A stretch of DNA of 64,000 bases, taken from assembly GCA_024180945.1 (NCBI GenBank), contig JAKSGN010000037.1, positions 3,167,501 to 3,231,500 on the forward strand, in the 5' to 3' direction. Position numbers and translations under genes: made by a program. The notes beneath the pieces are model-generated. The model did no database searches. It saw only the letters and a program-made list of their open reading frames with translations, and had not been told where the DNA came from. This stretch comes from Macrophomina tecta. Lineage: Eukaryota > Ascomycota > Dothideomycetes > Botryosphaeriales > Botryosphaeriaceae. Of the stretch, positions 12,900 to 25,152 are shown in pieces (the first letter of the stretch is position 1; each line of letters starts with the position of its first letter).

Positions 12900-15800
12900 T
12901 TCTATTTAACGAGATATTTAAGCTAATAACTAAATTACTTATAGTCTAGAATCTTCTTAACTAGGTATTAGTCTTCTTTAGTATTAGAATTTTTTAGTAT
13001 AATTTCTTTCTATATTTCTAGAATAGTAGTATTTTCTAGTACTAGCTCGAGCATTACTACGTAAAAAATAGAATTTATTTATATATTAGGTAATTTAAGT
13101 CGATATATAACTTCTTCGAGTTTTTCTATAATTTTAAATAGATTAATTTTCTTAAAATCTAATTTATCGCTTAGTTATTTTAATTTAATATTTTTAATAA
13201 AGAGATATACTTTATTCTCCCTTTTAAGATTTAGTACTATCTAGTACTATTTATTATAGTACTTAGATATTATAATTTATACGTATTTAAGGTTAAGACT
13301 AATAGCTTTATATAATTCTCTTAGCTACTTAGCTTTAAGAACGTCTTTCTAGACTAATTTTCTACTTAGAATAATTTCTCTATACGTGTCTAGTTTAAAC
13401 CCATAGTTAACGAAGAATAGAAATATATTAGTTAACTCTTATTTAGCACTATTATAGATGAATTATACTATAAATAGCTATATAGCCTAGTTATTCTATA
13501 GATAGTTAATATAATAGTAAAGATATTACTTAAAAGTCTAGTTTATTTATTTCGTCTAGCTATTAGTTTACGTATATACTATTATAGAGAGTTTATTCTT
13601 TACTCTAAGCTAGCGTATAAGCATTTACTAAAATTTAGATTTTATTAACTTATTTCTATCTAAAACTAATACTTCTGGCATTCTATAATCCGCGAAGATA
13701 TATTAAAGAAATATATAGACTAGCTATTCTATATTTAATACTTCTAAATAGAATAAAAAGTATACATACTTTATAAATCTATTAATAAAGACTAGAATCG
13801 AGTTATACTTAACTTCTATAAGCGGATCTCGAGACTTAAATAGTTTTATAATAAAGTCTAGTATAATCTATTACTATAGTTATTCTAAAACTTCTAGGGG
13901 TTATAGCTATTTATATAAAGTATATATTATAGCTTTACTTTAAATATAAAGATTATATTATAAAACTATATACTAGATTATTTTTCGTAATTCTAAAAAG
14001 TAGAAGTTTTATATAATTCTCTTAGTTATTCTATTAATATTCTAATATTTATATGTGGGTGCTACGTATATATTCTTAATAAGTACTTCTCGTAGTCTTA
14101 TTAGAATATAGATTAATTCTTTAAAAAGAAGTATTTCTTTTCTATTTTAAGTAATACGCGGGTTATTCTTAAGTGCTAAAAGTTTCTACGTAAAGAAGTT
14201 CTAAGTACATACTTCTTAAATCTTCTAATACTACGGGTTTAACTCGATGCGAAGTATTAGAAAAGACTATCTAGTAAAAATAAGCGATTTATCGCTTATC
14301 TACTATAATACTATAGGTTATAGCTTAATTCTTTCTTTTATATAGTCTATTCTTCTATTAAGTATATTAGTAGTAGTATTATCTATATCTTTTCTATATA
14401 TAATCTTAAAGTTATAGAATACTAATTCTTATAACTAGTAAATCTATTATTAGTTTAGCTTCTTAGTTATAGTAAAGCACGTAAGATTTTAATAGTTATA
14501 ATATATTATTATCTACTATTCGGCTTCTTTTAGGTAGTATCTTTAGTACTTAAATACTAAGACGATAGCTAAGAGCTCTTTATTATAAGTATTATAGTTA
14601 AGCTCTACTAGGGTAAACTTTCTTAAGTAGAATACGATTAGATACTATTTATCTTTATTATTAGGCTAGCTAAGATATACTTCTAGAATAAATTCTAACG
14701 TATTAGTTTCTACTTTAATTAGTTTATCGAGATTATATATTTCTAAGATAGATACTTTATAAAATATTCTCTTTAGTAAATTAAAGACTTACTATTAATT
14801 ATCTCTTTATTAGAAGCCGTACTTCTTCTAAGTAAGTCGCGTTAAAGATTTCGTAACCTTTAAGTAGTTTTAAATAAACTTTCTATAGAAGTTTATAAAT
14901 TTAAAAAAGAACTATACTTTTTTAATTATCTTTAGTACTAGCTATTTTTTAATAGAATCTAGTTTTAAGTTATCTATACTAATATATCTAAGAGTAATAA
15001 TAAAGCCTAAGAATTCTATTCTTTATATATACTACTTATACTTATTAGGTATAATAGTTAGGTTCTTAACTTAGAGAGCTTCTAGGACTTTTTTAATATA
15101 CTTCTTATATTTCTTAAGTATCTCTAAGAAGATAAGAATATTATTAAGATAAGCTAAGTAGAAAATATTAAAGTATTTACGTAGCATATTATTAATAAGT
15201 AACTAAAATATTACTAGTATATTAGTAAGCCTAAATAGTATTACCGTATACTTATAGAGTTCTAGTCTTATTTTAAAGGCTATTTTCTATTCTTCTTCTT
15301 CTTTAATTCTAAATAAGTAATAATCTTTTCTAAGATCTAGTTTTATAAAGTACTTTATATTTCCTAACTTATTCTAGAGCTTATTAATATATAGAAGAGA
15401 GTATTAGTTCTTAATCGTAATATTATTAAGCTATTAATAGTCGATATAGAGGTGTAACTTATTATTTTTTTAGAAATAAAGAGAATTAGATATTTAGTAA
15501 ATAATATTAATAGCTAAATATATTCTTATTTAAGATTTTCTTAATATATTTTTTAAAGCCTCTATTTTCTTCTTTAATAAGAAGTAGATAGGCTTATAAG
15601 CTAGTTTTATTTCTAGTTTAAGCGAAATCTTATAGTTCTATAGTTAATATTTAAGTAAGTCTCCCTTTTCTTTTTCTTAGTAAACGGTAACTAGGTTCTA
15701 ATACTCGTTAGGTATTATTTCTATTTCTAGTATTAGAGGTATTCTTTATAGTTACTACTATATCTCTAAACTACTATATTATTCTCTCTTAATTCTTATA

Positions 15801-18800
15801 GAATTATCTTCTCTAATAGAAGTTAGATAGTTTTTATTCTTTAGTCTTTTTTATTAGGCCCTAGCTAGTACTCTCTATTATACTACTAGTAAGAATTTAA
15901 TATATATAAGGTAGATCTATTATTCTTAGTATTATATATATCTAAATACCTCTCTTAAGATTATTTAGATGTCTATAAGAGATTCTAGAGCTATTAATTA
16001 TTTTTACGAAGTTTTACTTTTAGTCTTATACTTTCTCTACGTAGTTCTTTATAATAAGTATTATACCTAATTTTTAGAAATACTTAACTTAGTAGGGCTT
16101 ACTCTACTTAAGATGCTATATTTTACTAAAGAGACGGTATTTTATATACTATAGTTCTAGTTCTATCTTAGGCCTTTCTTAAGATTACCATTAATACTAC
16201 TATTACTAGGCCTTATATTATTATTTAAGTCTTTCGTTTCTTCTAATAATTTAAGGGTATTATTTCGCTTAGTAGGGCTTATTTCTATAATAGAATTATA
16301 TTTTACTAAGAAGGCTTTATCTTTTACGTTATAGTTCTAGTTTTAACTTATACTATTATTAGAGTCGCCTATATAGTTATTATATTTAGGCCTTATACTA
16401 GCTACTTCCCGCCTTATACTAAAGATATATTCTTAGAAGATATCTAGTAGTTTCTATTTAATATTTTTATAACTACTCTTAGGGTTTTTAATAATATTCT
16501 AGATATTCTATTATAAGAAGAGTATATTACTCGCCTAGTTAATAAAGGGGTTATAAGTTCTAAGCTAAGGTATTCTAAGAATAACATTTTACCCTAGAAT
16601 TCTTTAGATATTAAGAATAACCTAATTAGAATATTTATTAATTTCTAGTAAGACTTCTTCTATTTTAATATATATCTATTTTTTTCTATAGTTAGCATTT
16701 CTTTTATTAAATTTACTAAGAGAGTAGGGTTCTTTCTTCTTTTAATAAGAAATATTTAATTCTTATACTAGTTTATTATAGATAAAGTCTTCGCTTAATT
16801 TACTATTAACTAGTATCAAGATTATATATTTTTATAAAACTATAGTAATCTTAAATTATTTCTAAAGTTTCTTTCCAGTGAGAGTTTCCGTATTCGATGT
16901 GCGTAATACTATATAAAGGGACCTAGACTATAGCCCCTAGATTAATTCTAATACCGTAGGGCCGTCTAGTTTTTTAGCTTTAGATAGCCGTAGACTTTAC
17001 TATATATATAGTCTTTCTATTTGTTAACTTAAAGATATACTTACTTTTAGTTAGTCTATTTATTAGTATATAACTATTTCTACTAGTAGACTATATTCTT
17101 TTATACCTAGTATTAAAAAGTAGATATATTAAGTTTCTTATTTAATATTTAATAGAGTATATAGTTCTAGATAGTCGCTATACTATATTAGTAAAGAATT
17201 CTTACTAATTCTTAGAGAAAGTTATAGTCTACTTATTATTAAGTAGTTATTCCTTAGTAATAAAGTATTATAAGTATAGTTTTCTTAGTAATAATAACTT
17301 TATATTTCTTTCTATCTTATTTAATTTAGGTTTTCTAGAGGGTTTCTTAACGCTATATCTATAGTATTATAAGGGCTAATTCTCTCTTATAGGAAATCTA
17401 AATTATTTAGGCGAGTTAATTATTCTTATTTATTATTTCTGTGCTAATTCTATACTTAGCTATAAGGTACTTAAGTTTTAAAAGAATTATAAAGTTTAGT
17501 ATAGCTTCTACTTCGCTATTTATTAAGTTATATAGTTCTTTAGTTTCGCTATTTACGAGCTCTTTATCTAAGAAAAAGCTATTAATAATATTATTAGTCT
17601 TAATAACTTCTTCGTTCCTAGTTATTATACTAAATTATTAAGGTTTATAGAGATACTATTCTAATATATTCTTACTACTTTAATATATCTAATAGTTATT
17701 ATCGTAGTAGGCTATCTAGTATAGTATATTATAGTTATCTTAGCGGGATATAATTAATACTTTATATTAAGCGCTTAAGGTCTACTTTTTCTTTTTCTTA
17801 TTATAAGGGTTCTACGGGCACTTAGAAGAGAAGTACTTATTACTACTATAGATAATATAGAGTTAATTCTTATAGCGCTACTTCTACTTATTTATCTAGT
17901 TTAGATTAGGTTTTTTAGACTTCTTATTATTATTTTAACTCTTATTTTCTTTCTTATCGTCTTAATAGTTAGTAGTATTTAAAGCTATAATATCTTCTTC
18001 TTTTAACGTAGTATATTCTTAGTGTAGCTTAGTTATATTTACTTAGTAGCTATTCTTTTTTTAAACTATCTATTAGTACATCTTCTATCTATATTAGTAG
18101 CTAAACGGATTAGTTCTAAGAGTATTTCTAGTTTATTATAGTAGAATATAGCCTCTTTAATTTCATTCTTTAGGCCGCGGTAGTATAGCTATTAGAGTAT
18201 ATAGTCTAAGTATTCTCTAGCAACGTAGGCTACTTCTTAGAATTTAGCCGTATAGTTAAGTACGGACTTTTTCTACTAGATTCTAAAAAGAATCTAATTA
18301 GCATGCTTAGCCTCGTTAATAGTACTAAAAGCATTCTATAGTTATTTAGTAAATATTCTATAGTCGGAGAAGATAGCCTAGGTCTAAGATAACTATTAGT
18401 ATTATAGCTTCTCCTAGGTTTCTCGTTTATAAGATCTAAACTACTTTTCTACTACTCCTCGGAGAAAGGTACTAGTATAGTAAACCTTATCTACGTTATT
18501 ACTAAATTATTCTTTAGCGAAGTATAGATAGTCTTCTAGCTATATAAGAAAGCTCTATATCTTAATATATTCTCTATAGTAAAGATCCAGCTTCGGTACC
18601 TTAATCTTAGTAGTTAAATCCCTTATAGGGCTTAGCCTAGTAGCCTAATCCTACCGACCCCTTAGGACGAGATTCTCGGCTCGTAGTTCCTAAATTATCT
18701 ATATAAGTTCTCTTATAGTGGGCTCCGTTTGCTTCTATCGAGTGGGCTAAGGGGGCCCAGGAGTTAGTATATAAAGAATAGCTAGACGATCTTATCCCAC

Positions 18801-18870
18801 GCTAATATTCTCTATATTAACTAAGTCTATTGCTATTTCCTAAACTCGTTAGGGGGTAATACCTTACCTA
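12900..18870 (-). pseudogene. G1 gag-pol remnant
   Basis: Minus-strand coding region of G1. It is recognisable by alignment with the better preserved G1b: gag about 18850-17000, including the segment at 17641-17441 that corresponds to 52168-52386 in G1b; RT about 15650-14950, with the catalytic box at 15140-15151 reading YLNN instead of YLDD; RNase H about 14850-14350; integrase about 14200-13100. Stops are dense throughout. Both catalytic Asp codons changed to Asn, which fits G-to-A RIP on the coding strand. Confidence 0.75.
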
Positions 18871-18900
18871 ATAAGACTTAATCTCGGAGCCTTCCTCTCC

Positions 18901-18921
18901 TTACAAAGATAGTAGTTAAAG
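18901..18921 (-). promoter_or_regulatory. Primer-binding region of G1, no tRNA-type TGG
   Basis: The first bases after the 5' LTR on the coding strand read CTTTAACTACTAT. They lack the TGG expected for a tRNA 3' end and complement, with one RIP-type change, the GTGGTTAA near the predicted transcript start in the LTR. Confidence 0.5.
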
Positions 18922-19374
18922 TATAATAAGTAGGCCTCTACCTCTAAGAATCTAAATACTAAAGAAGAAGAAAATCTATTAAGGGGGTTTTCTTAAGTAG
19001 GTATAAGAAGAGGGTAAGAGCAAGTCGAATACGTAATAAGACTAAGTACTACGTACGAAGGCCGTGTTACTAATAGAGTCTAAATTCTATTATTAAAGTT
19101 AACCACGAAGGTTAAAGCTATCTAAGGAGCATGGTTTATATATAAGTAGAAGAGTATATATAATCTAGTATTTATAAAGTTCATCTCTATAGGTAGTCTG
19201 AACTATCTGAACTGGTGTTCGAGAGTTCATTCTGCCAAGCCCTCATAAACTGATGAACTGGTGGGGCGTCACGTGACCCCGTCTTTCCTGGTGGACCTTT
19301 CCCGGCGCTCGTCTGAGCCCCGCTTGTTCCTTTCCCCCATCTGTCCCAGGTCCTGTGAAGGCTGCGCCGTAACA
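18922..19374 (-). repeat. 5' LTR of G1, half RIPped and half intact
   Basis: The outer part (about 19195-19374) is GC-rich and carries many CA/TG; the inner part (18922-19195) is RIPped like the interior. Reading on the minus strand, a TATATAAA box is followed 36 nt later by GTGGTTAA (rc of 19099-19106), where transcription probably starts. The outer part contains the palindrome TCACGTGA (19269-19278 region). Confidence 0.92.
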
Positions 19375-19790
19375 AGGTATCGATGGCGCGATAAAATTCC
19401 CCGCTCGTTTTGTTGTATTTTAGCGCGTCTGTGAATCCAAGCGGCTCGTATGCAACGGAGAGTCTGGCATCCTCGGGAACTGTCGACGTGGCGAAAGGGT
19501 GTATGCTGGTCGTGTAAGCGAGAAAAGGGCACTGGGCCTTAAGATAGAGGAAGACGGATGAGGCTATGAAATTGATATTTGAGGCAAACAATAAGAAGAC
19601 GAGTGCATGTTGGAAGGGCTGCGGTGTATGTGTTGGCGGAGGATATTTATTTCCTGGATTCCAATTTCCAGCAACTGCCTATTCTCCATCTCCTTCTCAT
19701 CGATAGTCCGCGCGTTGGAGAGAGGCTGACCAGTGTTGCGCTGCCATGATCGGATACTGACTACAGAAGGACAAAAGCGAGAAAACATAT
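19375..19790 (-). pseudogene. Host ORF truncated by the G1 insertion
   Basis: Minus-strand frame from about 19657 to the target site at 19375. The first Met is at 19591, and an upstream overlapping frame starts at 19788, which may be an earlier exon. About 72 codons from Met lie outside the LTR; the ORF then runs on by chance into un-RIPped LTR to 19187. The frame shows one likely membrane segment (ALVFLLFASNINFIASSVF) followed by a polar region containing YEPLGF and GEFYRAID. No family is identified with confidence; a single-pass type II membrane protein of the UstYa/DUF3328 kind is possible, and weak similarity continues at 11054-11484. There is no intact product. Confidence 0.4.
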
Positions 19791-20114
19791 AAATATTAAC
19801 TACATGCCTTCTCTAAAGTCTGCACCCGTGCGGAGCCGAAAATGAAACGATTGTTTAGGAAGGTCAAGGTGTTGGCATCTGGATTCGTAGCGAAGTCTTG
19901 CATATTTGCTGGTTCTGAAACGGCTAGTATCCTTGAACACTCATAAACAATTGGCCAAGGACCATGACCTTCGTTTCGCAGGTGATGCGAGTCCGCGATT
20001 AGTATAAGCTTGATTCTACTTTGCAGCTAGACAAACGACGAGTGCTTGCTTTTGCCAGATTCTTCCAACGCGTTAATCTGTAACTTTTATCTAGACGACA
20101 TATTAACGCATTCC
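19791..20114. other. Intergenic, no gene recognised
   Basis: Normal base composition with CA and TG present. Downstream of the exchanger gene and upstream of the truncated ORF; only short chance frames are seen. Confidence 0.6.
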
Positions 20115-21288
20115 CTAGGCATCTTTCGCCACGCTATGTATGACTGTGAACTCCAACACAATAAACGCAACGTAACATGCCAACATCCCCCCCCCGATCC
20201 ACCTACACCAACTTCCCCCAAACCAAACCGTCAGCGTAAAAGCGAGCGTAGAACCCCACAATATGCAAAGTTCTGGAATATTCACGTTCCCTTTGCCGTT
20301 AAAGTTGCCGGATGTGTCGAGCATAATAATCCCAGCACAGAGTGAAAGGAGAAAGATGTTGCTTCCAACCGTGTTGGCTACGAGAATGCCTACGTGGCCG
20401 CGGTGACCGCTGATAACGGCGACGAATTTCTCGGGAAGGGTGGTCGCGATGGCAAGAATGACGACGCCGAACAGGATGTCGGAGGCACCAAATTCATCGG
20501 TAATGGTCGTGGCGGCGTGGGAGAGGACGTAGCCGGCTAGGCAGATGGAGAGGAAGCCGAGGAATAGATAGAATACGTGATAGGATAAGGAACGGTGTTT
20601 GCAGCTGAGTGGTTGTGCTTGACTTTGGGGACGCTCCAGTGCTGAATTGTTGGAGCTATCATCCTCATCATTACGGTTGTCGCCATTGCTATCGGTGTCG
20701 GAGTCGGAGTCGGAATCCTCGGGAGCAGTCAAACTGCCTTGACTAATCGCCCAACCTACCGATCCAATATAGAATGCAAAGAATGCTATTAGAATTGCCC
20801 CGCAAGCTATCCATATCGTCTTTCTTGAAAAATAGGCAATCGGGGTAACAAATGTCGTTAGAATGAGAAGAATAGCGGAATATATTTGCGAACTTCGATC
20901 GAATACAATCGGTTTTTCCTTCTCGTGAAACAACAGGCCAAGAGAAAAGGCTCCGAGGATGTTCGAGATGGCTGAACCGACAATATTGCCAATCGCCAAC
21001 GACGCGCGGTCGCGCGCGAGAGATGCAACGACGACTGCAAGCTGCCACAAAGGAGTCAATATGGAGAAGTTCGCGAGAGAGTCGTAATTAGGATATAGTG
21101 GAATCGTCTCCACCTACCTCCTCCCATTCTCCGCCAGCGGTGAGAAGAGCTATAATAGTTTCGGCGATTCCGGTCCTGCGCGCAACGATGGCAGTGTGGT
21201 CGATAAATTTGTCGGTGCCGAATTCTAGCACGAACAGAGTGGCGATAAAAACAGCAATATTGTAGGCGACTACGTCTGCGTTGGCCAT
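20115..21288 (-). CDS. Cation (Ca2+)/H+ or Na+ exchanger family membrane protein, two exons
   Basis: Exon 1 is 21288-21118 (57 codons from Met), intron 21117-21042 (76 nt, GTAGGT donor, CTAAT branch, GGCAG acceptor), exon 2 is 21041-20115; predicted 365 aa. The splice joins GGEWEE to LAVVVASLA in frame, rebuilding the first alpha-repeat of the Na/Ca exchanger fold (residues about 51-90, with GNIVGSAISNILG at 75-87). The second repeat is at about 250-295 (TLPEKFVAVISGHRG, then ANTVGSNIF). Between them is a Ser/Asp-rich acidic loop (about 163-190). Roughly ten hydrophobic segments are visible. By family knowledge it exchanges Ca2+ or another cation across an internal or plasma membrane; ion and membrane cannot be told from sequence. 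The Met at 21288 is preferred because the longer upstream frame is unlike the family. CA/TG content is normal, so not RIPped. Divergent to the OPT gene. Confidence 0.88.
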
Positions 21289-22640
21289 TTTCTTCGAGAA
21301 AATCAAATCACAGCAAAAGGTCCGCACCGATGGGAGATCAAAACTGTTAACAAAAGGAAGCCCAAGCCTTTTACACCAGCACGGGACCCCTGTATGTTCT
21401 CCGGCTACGGTTACCTTCAGAGATGGAATCAAGGTTGCCCAGGTGAAAGGTCCGATTCGCTGACCAAGATTCGCTTAACGGATAGAAGTCTCAGGCCAGG
21501 CGCCGTGGCGCTAATCCTAAGCGTAGTCCGGGCCTTAGCTAGCTTGATACGGACTTAGCGCTTATATGCTACCAGCTTGCGAGCTTTTCTTCGTGTTGAA
21601 CCGTGCATCACTCCTGACGCAGGGCACTCACTCGAAACGTGGTGGCGTCTTTGCACGTGCAGAAAAGTAATATAGTGCGAGCAGCCTTGGTCTCACGGCA
21701 AACACAATTGCAAGAAATGTCCATAAGTGCGACCGTGGCTTGCGGCGCATACGTCTCGGTATTTCCTGAAGAAGTTCAGATAGCTGCTCAAAGGCACGAA
21801 TCGACCAATCTATGCGTTGCCTATGGGCGTGAGCCCAACAGAACCGATCAGATATTCCAAGCTGTAGTAACTAACTCCTGGTTATTCTAAAACCCGTTCT
21901 TTTCGAAGAGTTCCTTTTAACTATCGTCTACCTCTTAAATCTTCTGGATCAACGATCCGTCGGCTTAGTACAAACTGATGTAGCATCGAATGTCTATACT
22001 CTGTATGTCCGACGAAAAGAGCGTGTTAGAGGCATCATCCATCAAGCCTAAAGCTATCTGAAACTCTCGCGGTGAATTCGACTTAATTGCAAAGCGTCTT
22101 TTACATTCCACGTCTCGCTTTAGATTCAAGAGCTTAGATCAGGCTCCGCAAACCCGTGGGATGCCGCGTGAGCTGCGAGCGCGAGTCCATGAAGGATTTC
22201 CTATTGAGTTCCTTGCGCCTACTAGGGAGAACTTGATACGACTATAAGGAATGGGTCAAACCGGAAGATACCGCTAAATAGTCACATTACCGGAGTCAAT
22301 AGGGCCTTAAGGTTCCAGTATGCAAGGCTTGTCGGAGCTTGAAATGCTGAGACGCATGGAGAACACCGAAAACATAAATGCGACAAGACGAGACCCCCGG
22401 TTAAGAGAGCAACTTGGGCGGTCTCTGAGTATATTTAGGCAGGTTACCACCACAATTGGACTCATTCACATTCCCGTTTGCCTCTATACCACGCGGAATT
22501 ATTCACTTGTGCATGCTCTAAAGAATATTTGTACTTTCGTTCTCTAATAGATCTTATCCTGTATAAACGCTCTCTGGATTGAGTCAGCAAAAGGCGCTGG
22601 CGCCCTAAGTCTACCAAACGTTTCTGCAAGAGGATCCTGA
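21289..22640. promoter_or_regulatory. Shared upstream region of the divergent exchanger and OPT genes
   Basis: A 1.35-kb stretch without a convincing gene. Frames of 83 codons (21639-21890) and 75 codons (22320-22547) on the plus strand show no domain and could be chance or upstream ORFs. A TATA-like TATAAAC lies at about 22562-22568, some 75 bp before the OPT start. An imperfect hairpin (TAAGCGTAGTCCG against CGGACTTAGCGCTTA) lies at 21518-21564. Un-RIPped. Confidence 0.45.
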
Positions 22641-25152
22641 ATGCTCAAATACCTCGTCCCTAGCATGGAACTGGGTAGAGATAACGGCAGACAGGTTACA
22701 GTCTCGCCGCCGATGGACTCTCAAGACGATTCTGAGAAGCACTCACTCTCCTCATGGACCGACAAAAGCCCGCCTGAGAGTGCATACGGGGATGCGGACG
22801 AGCAAATCCAAATTAAGGGTGCTGAAGACATCGTCACGAGAGTGCTGCATGCGGACGACGACCCTTCGCTCAACCCTTTGACCTTTCGCATGTGGTTTAT
22901 TGGTATGCAATTATTGCAAGCGCAACCACGCTGCCGAGTCGTGCTAATTCATATTAGGGATCGGACTGGGAATATTCGGCGCCATTATGGAAACAATCTA
23001 CTTTTTCCGACCGGTGACACTAGATGTCTCCAATATCTTTCTTGCTTTATCGGCCTACATGATTGGAACCTTGATGGAAAAGTGCATTCCCAAAACTGGG
23101 TTCATCGGCCGCTGGTTCAACCCGCACCCATTCAATTTGAAGGAACATGCAGCAATTGTCGTCGTTGCCTCGTCGTCGGCCCAGGTCGCTCTTGCCGTGG
23201 AGGTTATTGCTGTCCAGAGGCTTTATTACGACACAGCACCCAGTCCGCTCCTGTCCATTCTTATTGTTTTCTCCTCCCAATGCCTCGGTTACGGCTTTGC
23301 GGGACTCCTTCGGCGAGCTCTGGTCTACCCCACCAAGATGTTTTGGCCGAGCTTGTTGCCCATGAACACCTTACTGGAGACGCTCCATCGAGACCGCAAG
23401 GAGACAAGGTCGCGTCTTCGTCTCTTCTACTGGGTCTTCGCGGGCATCTTCATATGGGAAGTGTTCCCGGAGTATGTCATGCCACTCTTAACCGGGGCCA
23501 GTGTTTTCTGCTTGGCAAATCCGAACAGCTTGGTCTTTACCACCATCTTCGGAGGGTCCAACGGCAACGAAGGCCTTGGGGTGTTGTCTTTAGGCCTTGA
23601 CTGGCAGTTCATTTCAAGCAAGCCCCTATGGTATCCACTCCAGACTTTGACGAACAACCTGATCGGTTATATCATCTGCATCTTCCTTTTCCTTGGCGTC
23701 TACTACGGGAACGTCTGGAGAGCGCGAGACTTCCCTTTCCTCTCCCAGCTACTGTTTTCAGACAATTCCACAAGCTCGAACTACGTTACGTACAACCAAA
23801 CTTCGATCCTTAATCAGCAAAACATGCTACAACCAGAAGCGCTGAGGACCCAAGGGATTCCGTATTTTGCGGGGACCTATGCAACCTTCCTCCTCACCAA
23901 CAACCTGGCCATTACTTCGACCATAATGCACCTCCTCCTTTGGAATTGGGACGATATGAAGACAGGGTACTCGTTCCTTTCCCCTGACAATATGCGAAAA
24001 CTTTTCTCTCCTAAGTCCTGGAATCTGAAGTTTTGGAAAACTGAACCGGATGCCAATGCACACGATGACAAGGAGACGGACCCCCACTATCGGCTCATGC
24101 GCATTTACAAAGAATGCCCCAACTGGTGGTACGTTGCGATCCTGGTCGTCTCCGTCATAGTTGGCCTTATATGCATCTACGCTGCGCAGTCAACACTTCC
24201 ATGGTACGGCTTCCTTACCAGTATCGCTGTCGCCGGGACATTCATTCTCTTCTTCGGCGCACAAGCGGCACTCACGGGCTTCCAAGGGAATGTACAGCCA
24301 ATCGTGCAAATGCTGGGCGGCTATCTGCATCCCGGTCGGCCACTTGCTAACATGTACTTCACGCTCTTCGGATACAACTCGGTCATTCAAGGCATCAGTC
24401 TGGTGCAGGACCTGAAGTTTGGACAGTATGCGAAGATCCCGCCACGCTTGACCTTCGCTGCGCAGATTGTTGGGACGTTAGTCGGATCGATCGTAAATTA
24501 TCTCATGATGGTTCAGATCACGACTAATCAGCGGGATATTCTGCTTTCGATTCAAGGAACCAACGTATGGTCCGGCCAGAACATCCAGCAATTCAATTCA
24601 CAGGTGCGGCTCTCCCTCTTTTCTCGTTCGCAGGCCTTTCGCAGCAACTAACAATCTAATCTCAAGGCCATCGCGTGGGGCGCCCTCGCCAAAGAAATGT
24701 TCTCCCCTGGCTCACGCTACGCCCTCATTCCCCTCGGGCTTCTCCTCGGCTTCCTCGCTCCTATCCCCTTTTATTTGCTCCATCGTCTCTTCCCCACGTA
24801 CACCATCTTCTCGTACATCAACACGCCTATCATACTGGCCTACGCCGGCTTCCTCAGCGTAGGTATATCCAGTTCAATGCTTTCGTATTTCCTGATCGGC
24901 TTCGCGAGCCAGTTCTGGCTACGCCGCTACAAACCAGGCTGGTTCGTCAAGTATAACTACGTACTGGCGGCGGCGCTAGATGGTGGAACGCAGGTCTTAG
25001 TTTTCCTACTCACATACACTGTATTGGGCGGCGTGGGACCCGAAGTTAAGTTTCCAAAATACTGGGGGAATAACGCCGATGGGAATTTTGATTATTGCAT
25101 GAGAGATCCGGGGAGTGCCAGGAACATGGGCGGGTCCGTGGATACCGATTGA
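22641..25152 (+). CDS. OPT-family oligopeptide transporter, three exons
   Basis: Exon 1 22641-22902, intron 22903-22957 (55 nt, GTATGC, CTAAT, TTAG); exon 2 22958-24603, intron 24604-24666 (63 nt, GTGCGG, CTAAT, CAAG); exon 3 24667-25152; predicted 797 aa, normal for fungal OPTs. The first splice rebuilds WFIGIGLGIFGAIM, typical of the first membrane segment. A hydrophilic N-terminus of about 80 residues precedes at least twelve membrane segments. Family motifs: FNPHPFNLKEH (the usual NPGPF box has His for Gly, residues 142-146), KIPPR at 580-584, and a WGNN-DGN-DYC end. By family knowledge it imports small peptides (or glutathione/metal chelates) with protons at the plasma membrane; the substrate is unknown. 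A second Met at residue 9 is an alternative start. No frameshift or stop is seen. A further small 3' intron cannot be excluded. Confidence 0.92.

Larger units (their letters stand above)
11490..19374 (-). mobile_element. Full-length Ty3/gypsy chromovirus, family G1 (7,885 bp)
   Basis: Two 453-bp LTRs and a perfect 5-bp target duplication define the element exactly. Its coding strand is minus: the 5' LTR is the right one, followed leftward by gag, protease, RT, RNase H and integrase. The left two thirds of the right LTR and all the interior are RIPped, whereas the outermost 180 bp of the right LTR are not. The closest relatives in the window are G1b (50429-58704) and G1c (49045 onward). The element broke an ORF on the minus strand of the gene island. 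Confidence 0.93.

Noticed and set aside
19187..19374. C-terminal half of the 134-codon minus-strand ORF
   Set aside because: It lies entirely inside the G1 LTR; the open frame there is chance in un-RIPped U3 sequence.
20046..20345. 99-codon plus-strand ORF
   Set aside because: Overlaps the exchanger 3' end on the other strand; low-complexity Pro/Lys and no family.
21491..21522. Resemblance of this stretch to the start of a primate Alu/SINE
   Set aside because: Short GC-rich similarity only, no A/B box pair or poly-A tail; convergence is more likely.
21639..22547. Two small plus-strand ORFs upstream of OPT (83 and 75 codons)
   Set aside because: No domain, signal peptide or splice pattern; kept only as possible upstream ORFs.
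22641..23600. 319-codon continuous frame as an alternative to the spliced OPT start
   Set aside because: After residue 87 it leaves OPT homology; a 55-nt intron restores the family sequence exactly.
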